Positions 55,625 through 64,000 of a stretch of DNA of 64,000 nucleotides are shown piece by piece. A program made the translations under genes and the position numbers. The notes below the pieces were generated by a model. That model was not told where the DNA came from, did no database searches, and saw nothing but the letters and a program-made list of their open reading frames with translations. The DNA lies in assembly GCA_030280995.1 (NCBI GenBank), contig JASXTE010000002.1, positions 41,686,683-41,750,682 of the forward strand, in the 5' to 3' direction. The number at the start of each line of letters is the position of its first letter. Positions within the stretch are counted from its first letter, which is position 1. This DNA comes from Hemileia vastatrix. Lineage: Eukaryota; Basidiomycota; Pucciniomycetes; Pucciniales; Zaghouaniaceae.

Positions 55625-58600
55625 TATCTCTCCCAGTTCACAGAACCTCCATGTCTTAAGGACTGGAGTTGCCTTAAACCGCTTGAGATTCATTCTTTTT
55701 AAGGAGGATACCCCCTTCAGTTGTCTTATGGACTCTGGAGCTTCAATTTCTTTTGTCATTTTATCTTTTGGCAAGAAGTTAAAGCTGACATTCACAGATA
55801 TTGATCAAACTCCAATTTATTTGGTCGAATCAGAGGAACCCAAATATTGGGTAAGCAAGAAAGTTTTATGGGTTTTCAACTTTCCAAATTTTCCCCCCTT
55901 CAAGTGGAAATTATCAGTCTTGGATGCGCCAAGAATGGATGATACCATTCTTGGCCATGACTTTTTAACGCATTGGAATCCTGAAATTGATTGGACACGG
56001 GGATTGATCACCCCATGCACTAAGTATATTTCTGATTCTTCAATGCAGGTCAATAGGGAGCTAAACAACCCTCCTGAAAATGTCCTGCTAGAGGACAAAT
56101 CTCTGCCAGATGACTTGCAAGCATCTGATTTCTTTCTAAATGGGCAATTGGCTAACCCTTCTAGCTGGATCACTTCACTCAAAGAGGATTTAAATTGCCT
56201 TAAAGTAGTCAAATTATGCTCCCTCAATTCTGGTCTTCCCTTGACAGATTCTCTCAAAGATGATTAGGACAACCAAATCAACGTTGAAGTCATTAAATCA
56301 ACTCTACCGGAAATCTATCACAATTTCCTTGATGTTTTCTCAATCCGCAAGGCCAATAAGTTACCACCTCATCAACCCTACAACCATCAAATAGAGTTAA
56401 TAGGTACAGTACCTCCGGCAGGTCCTGTCTATTCTTTTTTGAAGGACAAATATCAAGTTCTTCAAGACTACATTGCAGAGAATGTGGCCAAAGGTTTCAT
56501 CAGAGCCAGTAAATCCCCAACCGGCTCCCCTGTTCTTTTTGTAAAGAAAAAGGATGGTAGCCTAAGGTTGTGTGTTGACTATAGAAAGCTCAACACAGTC
56601 ACTAAGAAGAATGCATATCCTGTTCCTCCTATGTCATTGCTTCTTACCCTTTTCAATGGTGCTAATTTCTTTTCTAAAATTGATCTTAGAGGCGCATATA
56701 ATCTTATTTGCATTGCGGAAGGTCATGAACCACTGACTGCAATGCACACTAGATTTGGAAGTTTTGAATATTTAGTTATGCTTTTTAAATTGTGTAACGC
56801 ACCATCTACTTTTCAAACTTTTGTTAATGAAATCTTTCAAGATGTTGTCATCTATTTAGATAATATTTTAATTATTCTTGAGGACATTAGATGAACATAT
56901 TCATCATGTTCCACAGGTTCTAAATTGCCTTCAAGATCACAGTCTCTACTCCAAGCACAATAAATGCAAATTCCATCTTAAATCTACTGATTTTTTGGGG
57001 TTTGAGTTGTCCACTGATGGTTTAGTCATGGATAACAAAAAGGTCCAAAAAGTCCTGGAATGGCCTGAGCCCAAACTGTTAAATCCCTCCCAGGATTTTT
57101 GGGTTTTGCCAATTTCTCTAGAAGATTTATTAAAGATTACTCTAAAACTATTTCCAATCTTACTTCTCTTCTTAGAAAAGATATTCCTTTTGTTTTTACT
57201 TCTACAGCACGAAAGGAATTTAAAGTATTGAAGATCACGTTCACCACAGCTCCAATTCTTTGACACTTTGATCCTTCTGCTTCGACAATAGTCAAGACAG
57301 AAGCTAGCAATTATGCTATTTCAGGGGTCATTTTTCAATTAAATCCTGAAACAAAATTGTTTCATCCAGTTGCTTCTGAGTCACACAAACTCATTGTGGC
57401 AGAATTAAATTATGAAATTAATGACAAAGAGCTTTTAGCTATTATTCATTGTCTTAAAAAATGGCGCTTTTTTCTTCTCAGCCTAGATAGACTTCTTAAG
57501 ATCCTGACTGACCATAATGCTTTGAAATACTTTATGTCTTCCAAAGTGCTAACCAGGTGTCAAGCCAGGTGGGCTGAATTTTTGTCTGAATTTCCTTTTT
57601 CTATTTCCTATCACCCAGGTAAGAACTGCATTGTCCCAGATATCCTGTCACATTGTGATGATGTTTACCCACAGCGGGGGGATGAATTTGCTGACAAGGA
57701 CCCAGAAAATGTGAAATCAATTTTCAACGAATCAATGTTAACGACTCATCAACTTAATTTGATGACAATTCAATTTTTTCAAAATCCACTATGCAACATC
57801 CTTGAAGCTCAGTCGAAGGACAATTTTTGTTTAGGGTTGAAAGATAAAATACTCTCGGAGAAAGGGGCTAAAAGATTTAGTATTGAATCAGGTCTATTAG
57901 TTTTCAAAGGTAGAGTAGTCATACCTGACAATAACGAAATAAAATTATGGATTTTCAATAGTCGACATGATTCTCCATTAGCTGGTCATTTTGGGGTTGA
58001 TAAAACCTACCAGTTAATAGAGAGGGATTTCTTCTGGCCAGGAATGACCAGAGAAATCAAGGCCTATATAAGATCTTGTTACAAATGTAATAGGAATAAG
58101 GCTCCCCATCACTGGAAGCATGGGTTGCTTCAAGTACTACCTATTCCCTCTAAACCTTAAGATTCTTTATCAATGGATTTTATTTCTCACCTTCCTCTTT
58201 CTAAAAATTTTGTATGCCATACTAGTAATAGTAGATAGATTTTCAAAAATGTGTATTTTCATAAAAACCACTACTACTGCTACAGCAGAAGATTTGTCAA
58301 AGTTGTTTCTAGAATATTTATTTTCTAAACATGGCTTACCTAATGATATTATTTCAGATAGAGGCTCATTGTTTGTATCCACATTCTGGACTCAACTGTG
58401 TTGACAACTCAATATCACGAGGAATCTCTCCACGGCCTATCATCCTGAAACCGATGGGCAAACAGAAAGGGTCAACCAAATCCTCAAACAATACCTTTGA
58501 ATGTATGTCAGTTATCAACAAGACTATCAGACCACATGGTTACCATTGGCCGAATTTGATTATAATAACTCGACTCATTCTTTGACATGAAAATCTCCCT

Positions 58601-59223
58601 TCAAAACTGTTTATGGAAGACATCATCAATTCAACTCAATCCATGTAGGAACTAATCTTCCTGTGGAACATTATCTTCGAACCATATCACAACTCCAAGA
58701 AGAACTTAAATCAAACTTGGAACCAGCAATTCAAAGATACAAGTAAGAGGCCGGCAAACATTGACAATCTTCTCCTTCTGTTAAACCAGGAGAAAAAGTA
58801 TGGCTCAATGCACGAAACATTCAAACAACTCAACCATCAAATAAACTGGCTGAAAAGCGCTTGGGACCATTCAAAATTGACTCTGAAGTCTCTAAAATTG
58901 CATTTTGACTCAAGCTACCTCCTAAATAGCAGGCTATTCACCCTTTCTTCCACATATCTCTCCTGGAACTAGCTCAAGAAACATACCCAGGCATGAACCA
59001 ACCTCCTCCGGAACCAGTTGAAATAGAATACCATCTAGAGTGGGAAGTAAGCCGTATCCTTGATTCAAGAATGCGCAAGGGGAAACTTTAATACCTTGTG
59101 GAATGTGAAGGCTTCCTTGATGACTCAGAAAAAACATCCTGGGAACCAGCCATCAATGTTTCTAACGCTCCTGAACTCCTAAAATCTTTTCATCTTAAAT
59201 ATCCTTTAAAGCAAAAACCTTAG
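55591..59223 (+). pseudogene. pol: pol of gypsy #2: protease, RT, RNase H, integrase, chromodomain
   Basis: Domains: protease with LMDSGAS (55727-55747) and a long open frame to 56267; RT with KKDGSLRLCVDYRKLN, SKIDLRGAYNL and a catalytic box changed to YLDNI; RNase H with the catalytic Asp changed (KTEASN); integrase head HDSPLAGHFGVDKT ... CYKCNRNK (57963-58095); core SMDF and [23 protein letters not shown]; and a chromodomain with VSRILDSRMRKGKL and EGFLDDSEKTSWEPA, ending at TAG 59221-59223. Stops near 56265, 58160, 58402, 58500 and later, and a shift near 57090, inactivate it. Where #1 has a stop, #2 often has a sense codon, and vice versa. Confidence 0.92.
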
Positions 59224-60069
59224 AACTCTCTTTTTTCTCTTTTCTTTTTTCTTTTTTTTCTGTTTTTCTTTCTTTTCTTAAAATTCAAAAAATTCTTTAC
59301 TTCTAAAAAATCCTTACTTTGGTTTCTTTTTTTTCTCTTTTCTTCTTTTCAAAAGCTTTTTCAACCTTATTTAAAAAATAAATAAATAAAATAAAATAAA
59401 AATAAAAAATTAAATTAAATTAAATTAAAATTAAAATTACATAAAGATTTAAAATTCATCAACATAAATCAATAATTCCTTCTTTCTTTTCTCCTTTCAA
59501 ATTTTTTTCAAAAAATACATTTTTTTCTCTTAAATTCTTTTTCTTTGAACTATCCGAATTTTTCACAAACCCAACACAACAATCTTTCTCAAACTTCACT
59601 TCAACCTTTTAATTTCTCTTTTAAAATTCTTCGAACAAATTACTTCTTCTTTCAAATTCTTTCTCAAAACTTTTTATTTTTCTCTTTCTTTTCAAATAAC
59701 CAAAATTCCTCAAAACTTCAATAAATAAACTTTCACAAATAGCAAATTTTTCTCTCATTGAATTTTCTTTTCAAAACAAAATTGTTCCAATCAACTATTC
59801 TTTTTTATACTTAAATTTTTCCTTTCTTTTCAAAACTTAAAAAATAAAATTTTTCTCAGTTGAATATTTTTTTTCTTCTTTCAAAAGTGTAAAAAGAAAA
59901 ACTTTATTCAAATATTTTTCTTCTTTCTTTTTCTCTTTTCTTTTCAAAATCTTATAAAAAATATATTAAAATTTCAATTAAAACAACAAAATAAATAAAA
60001 AAATAAATAAACACACAAATTGCTTTCTACTTTTTCCTTCCCTCTTTTTTCTTTTTTTCTCTTTCCATT
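59224..60069. repeat. Low-complexity T/C and A/T tract after pol
   Basis: Counterpart of 26652-27552 in element #1: TTTCTTTTTTC runs with an AATTAAATTAAATT block at 59385-59430. No gene is seen. It separates the convergent 3' ends of pol and the antisense gene. Confidence 0.75.
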
Positions 60070-61142
60070 TCATATTTTCTCCTGTATTTTCTCCCAAACC
60101 AATTTCTTCATTTTTTCCAAAACCACCCTTATTTCCTTCCTGAATTTTTCAAATACCTCCTCCTCTCCTACCAGAACCACTTCTCCAACCTCCAGTAATT
60201 CTTCAGCCACATCAAAGGAGGCAGCATCAATAACCTTGTCGACCTCACCACTTAAATCTTTGATGAATCGAGGTCGTTGACCCTGCCAGGGTTTCTTTGA
60301 CCATACCTGGTCAAGGGTTTGCTCGTTTTCCTCCCTTGAATGAATTGCTGGTTGACTTTCCTCAACTGGCAACAATGGTGCCGCCTCCACAATAGGAGCT
60401 TCCGTGATGACATCTGAATTCTAAAAAAACATATGGTCATCAGTAACAAAATTTTGAAACAAGAAAAGCAGACTTACTTCAAAAGCCAGGTCAGCCTCTA
60501 AAAATAGCCTCGGGGTGACCTCTAATGTCACTTCCTTCTCCTCCTCATCATCTTTGATGACCGTTTGCTGCTTCTTTGGTGTCTGCCTCGAGATGGGAAC
60601 TTCATCCTCATCCTCTTCCACCCCTTGTCTTTTACCTGTGGCCTGGGTTACCCAGGTCACCACGGTATCCTCAACCTCCTCCTCAACTTCTTCCACTGAC
60701 TGATCCTCCCCAACCGGCACATCCCAAATGTCTTCGACCACCTCTTTGGCCTTTGGGACTACCCAGTATTTAGTCTTGGTAAATAGTTTCTTGATGACGT
60801 CATTTTTTGAGAGGGCATCACACGTCACCCGTATCCAGCGGCAAAACTCACATTTCTGGCAAGGACCTTGTGTGGCCGTGCTTTTGACGCAAAAATACTC
60901 CATCAATTTTCAGGCCGTGCAGGCTTGGGAGTATTTCCAAGTAACAATTCCACCATCTGCTTTGGGGTGTGGAGGCTTGGGAGTTGGGGTAGGACAAGTC
61001 AACATAATAAATAGAAAAAAATTAAAAAAAGAATTGAGAGAAAGTAGCGTAAGAAGAATATGTCTCACGCTCAACACAGCTTGCGTTTTATACCCAGGAA
61101 TCTGTCACACACCACGTGACACTAGAGGCAAAAGTAGCTCAT
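60070..61142 (-). pseudogene. Antisense zinc-cluster-like gene inside gypsy #2
   Basis: Homologue of 27553-28660, in the same place and orientation. The LTR-side start (ATG near 61142) is followed by a stop, so exon 1 is dead. The cysteine region lost its second Cys to TGA (near 60913) but keeps YFCVKSTATQGPCQKCEFCR. Then come FTKTKYWVVPKAKEVVEDIW, an acidic run, EDEDEVPISRQTPKKQQ and a GTAAGT...TAG intron. The last exon (SREENEQTLDQVWSKKPWQG, then GEVDKVIDAASFDVAEELLE) ends in a Lys/Glu helix (KEIRVVLEKMKKLVWEK) at 60070. The two copies keep different parts open, so between them the whole product can be inferred as Cys cluster, acidic middle and helical tail. Confidence 0.7.
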
Positions 61143-61911
61143 TAAATCAATAAAACAGAGGTCTAAATCCATACTCAAAGCGCAGAAAGCAATTCTACAT
61201 AGCAACTGCAACTTCCCTTTGTGTACTCACTATTCAACCGCACTAAATCTAAACTTTAAATCCAAATTAGTCAATCTCTCAATAGTGTGATTAGTCTTTT
61301 CTTTGATAAGCAACGTACAGCGCAATAGTCATTGCAATATTTCACTAAAAGGTTTATTAAGTATCTGTGGGTTATTAACAGGGGTAGTGAGCATGAATGG
61401 GATGGTTAGTGGAGGATTAAAGGGTTAACAGATGTTAGTGAGAAGAGTCCAGGTATAACGGGTGTAAATTTGGTGGTCTGTGGTGTGTGCAATGATGGAT
61501 GGGTATGAGGTCAATGCAAGGAGGAGTAATGGATATAAAAGGGGTTAGATTTTGGTTTGATATTTCTTTAGAATTAAATTATAAAACTTATCTATAGTTA
61601 ATAGTGGTAAAACTTCAAGTTAAATCATTATTATTGTACATTTCCTTATTTCCTCAGTAATCATTTCTAAAACCTAAATCTTTGATTATTGAGTTTACAA
61701 ACCTTTGTGAGATCCTAAGAATATTAGTATTATCTTAAATTATATTGAGATTCTTATCGAACATATCTCAAAGAAGTAGCTCTTCCTTTGATTCATCTTT
61801 GAATCACTTCCTCGAACATTTCCTCAGTGCTTCAAAGGAGTTTCTAAAACTTCTCCCTCCATATCACTTCCAGGAACACCCTCAAACTTGTGCGTAGGTC
61901 CTCCGGTGACA
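61103..61911 (+). repeat. 3' LTR of gypsy #2 (809 bp)
   Basis: Starts TGTCACACACCACGTGACAC, ends CCGGTGACA, with the same length as the 5' LTR. It is followed by the CTGCA target copy. Differences from the 5' LTR are mainly CG versus TG/CA, for example CTCGAAG (53588) against CTCAAAG. Confidence 0.95.
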
Positions 61912-62325
61912 CTGCAGCACATTAGTGGGTCATCATAACTCATTTATTGCGGAAAAGAACCCTTATAATAATTTTACTAATTTTTTATAATAAAAATTAG
62001 GTATTTACAGTAGTAACTGTACCCAATATAAACCCAATTTCACTTGGTATTTGGTCACCAATATAACACCCAATTAAATTGGTATTTGGTTAAAACTTGG
62101 TAAGCTAATTATTCACCCTTATAAAGGTCTAGTTAAACTTATTATTTTATTTTTAACAGATTTTTTTGAATTTTTCTTATATTTTATTTAAATAAATAAA
62201 TATATAAATTCAGGGTAAGCTCCAGTGCTTTTATTAGTAATTGTATTGCTAATAATTTTTTGTCTACTAATTACCATATAGGTTTTCTCTTTTGTAGATG
62301 TGAATAATTGTCATTTAAAGACATT
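61912..62325. other. Leader or LTR part of a further retroelement
   Basis: AT-rich, with a recurring AACCCAATT...TTGGTATTTGGT motif (62030-62100). It leads directly into a gag-like frame and is therefore probably the LTR or leader of that element. No clear boundary is visible. Confidence 0.4.
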
Positions 62326-64000
62326 ATGAGTGCTTTTCAGGACAATGTAAGTGAAAAACCTTCTTATAAAACCAGGTCTAAAGCTAAAAACATTGCTCCA
62401 ATACATCACCATGAAGGGCCAATCTTACCCACAACCAGAATCTATGAGCATAGAGGGAAAGGAAGCCCTTCTAAAAAAGATAACAATAAAAAAGACTTCA
62501 CCTCCTCTGCAGGATAAACTGTCCCATCTGTCCAAACAGGTTCTGAAACTAGAGGAATCAAGGTCTACCATTCTAAAGGAGGTAGAGAAGTTGCAAAACA
62601 ACTGCAAGGTGGGGTTCCAGAAAATGAATCAAACCTTGGCCAAGTTAGAGGTAGGGCAGCCAAGCCATCAACCCCCTACCCAAGGAGGGTCACATTATTC
62701 CCAGTAAAAAATCTTGGTAGAGAAATGAAAGTGCGATTGGTTCCATCAGCAGTGGTCCAGCCACAATTGCAACAGGGATCCACCCCCTCATCAGACTGCC
62801 TCGGCTCACCCTTACAAAGGAAGAAAAAGCTCAAAAAGTCAGGTCTTGCTCCTATCCTGTGGTAAGTAGATTAACCTCTCAGATTGAACACAATACTGAT
62901 GATTACAATATAATTAATTTTATTGATGTAAAATCTGTACAGAAATTTGAGGAGGACTTAAGACAATTAGGTTTTGATGTATATACACCTGATTTATCTT
63001 TTTTTAATAACAACAGTACTATTTATAATAATAATACAGCTAATATTCAGTTACCACCACTTATTAGTGAGATGAGAAGTTCATAAAACAGTGAAAACAT
63101 TGAGAAGGAATACATAAAGTATTTTAATAATAACCCAAATGTCAATAGAATTGTTTCAGAATTATGGAATAGAATGACTCAGTGTGAGGAACAGAAAATT
63201 AAGCTCACAAGTGATACAATTTTGTACTTGAAATTGAACATTTCTCAACTGGAAATATGAAATAAAGAATTAAAGAATGAACACTTGGCTCTAACTCTTA
63301 AATATGATTCTTTAAGTAATAAATATAGTAAACTTTCAAATAAATTATGTGAGTTAGAAAAATTGTATGAAGCACATTTATTAAAATCAGAATCAAGAAC
63401 TAAGTTATCTTTTGCACAAACAAATCATAGTGTCTCTGATCTGTTACAAAGATTAACTAAAGTTGAGATTGAAACTGCTAATATACTAATGAATCAGGAT
63501 AATCATAAGTATATACAGTATAATAATAATCCTTTCATTTGCAAAAATGAATCTCAATAATTTCCCATACCACCACAAGTAAAACCATCTGGTGGTAGTT
63601 TCAAGTCTGAGAAAACAAATGTAAGTCACAAGTCTGTGCAAGAGGAGATACAAGACCATTTATACAGAGTAAATGAGTTATTGAATTTAGCTAAGATTAG
63701 TGAAACAAAATCCAATTAGAAAAACTGGCCAAAGATTGATCAGTACCCAGCTTATGATGGGGAAGCCAGCTCTGATTGGCAACACTCTACTCAAAGAATT
63801 GACAACTTAAAATTCTCATATAAATTACCAGATGAAGAAATAACATCAAAATAAATTTCTCTATTTAAGGATGTTGGTTTATTATGTTTTGAAGCTGTAT
63901 TGAGTGAGGGTAAAGATTACTCTTGGGCTGAATGGAAACAACTAATTGAAAAACAATTTGGAGGTTCTAAATTCAGGCTCACTCTTCAAAGATTATATGA
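62326..64000 (+). pseudogene. gag: gag of a fourth retroelement (partial, broken, runs off the window)
   Basis: From ATG 62326 (MSAFQDNVSEKPSYKTRSKA) the product passes a frameshift near 62460 into a coiled coil (LSHLSKQVLKLEESRSTILK, EVEKLQNNCK). Asn-rich segments follow, then a long heptad-like helix (LKYDSLSNKYSKLSNKLCEL). A Retrotrans_gag-like core starts near 63720: NWPKIDQYPAYDGEASSDWQ, IDNLKFSYKLPDEEI, LFKDVGLLCFEAVLSEGKDY, SWAEWKQLIEKQFG. Stops near 62703, 63084, 63258 and 63717 break it. The family differs from #1-#3. Protease and RT would be expected beyond 64000. Confidence 0.7.

Larger units (their letters stand above)
53517..61911 (+). mobile_element. Ty3/gypsy chromovirus element #2, structurally complete (8395 bp)
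   Basis: Two 809-bp LTRs and a 5-bp target duplication CTGCA (53512-53516 and 61912-61916) define the element. Gene order: gag, -1 frameshift signal, pol (protease, RT, RNase H, integrase, chromodomain), low-complexity tract, antisense zinc-cluster-like gene, 3' LTR. It is the same family as element #1 and collinear with it. The LTRs differ from each other at several positions per 100 bases, mostly C/T and G/A, and pol has many stops, so the insertion is not recent. Confidence 0.95.

Overview
This looks like gene-poor, AT-rich accessory DNA of a basidiomycete, most likely a rust fungus (Pucciniales; an Austropuccinia-type large genome is my best guess, not proven). The reasons are chromodomain Ty3/gypsy elements, a Plavaka/CACTA-type transposase (a fungal family), short GT-AG introns of about 55-75 nt, PIF/Harbinger Myb-like genes and heavy nesting of elements. 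I see no convincing host housekeeping gene, rRNA, tRNA or CRISPR array.

Layout. 1-3008 and 29424-32820 are two blocks of a ~610-bp satellite, each unit carrying a 40-bp hairpin. Between them is Ty3/gypsy element #1 (3079-29423), whose integrase is interrupted by an 18.3-kb Plavaka/CACTA-like DNA transposon (7451-25737, TSD TAG). That transposon carries a decayed transposase, an uncharacterised gene broken by a 261-bp MITE, a Rad5/HLTF-like SNF2 ATPase relic, a ladder of perfect and near-perfect palindromes (17361-18018), and two divergently oriented uncharacterised multi-exon genes. 32821-34136 is AT-rich and ends in a CACTA-like terminus. 34137-43376 holds a second gypsy lineage (#3, GPY/F-type integrase tail), itself hit by another copy of the 261-bp MITE and by a 1.1-kb AT-rich insert. 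43377-46392 starts with another CACTA-like terminus. 46393-53180 is a decayed Harbinger element split by an insert that contains a younger Harbinger element (47561-51649), which has an intact Myb-like gene but a truncated transposase. 53517-61911 is a structurally complete gypsy element #2 (809-bp LTRs, TSD CTGCA) of the same family as #1. It sits just upstream of a fourth retroelement gag that runs off the window (62326-64000).

How the parts work together. Elements #1 and #2 share an unusual plan: gag, a probable -1 frameshift signal (A AAA AAC/T heptamer, 4-nt spacer, 13-bp stem-loop), pol with a C-terminal chromodomain, then an antisense gene between pol and the 3' LTR. In #1 the antisense product has exact Zn(II)2Cys6 cysteine spacing, and its start codon lies inside the LTR. 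The 18.3-kb element, the MITEs and the two isolated termini share a terminal design: CAC end, G-run, then a GGACTTG-centred palindrome 19-20 bp in. This suggests one transposition machinery. Most coding regions are broken by stops, many consistent with CpG-to-TpG/CpA decay; the Harbinger Myb-like gene is the only clearly intact CDS.
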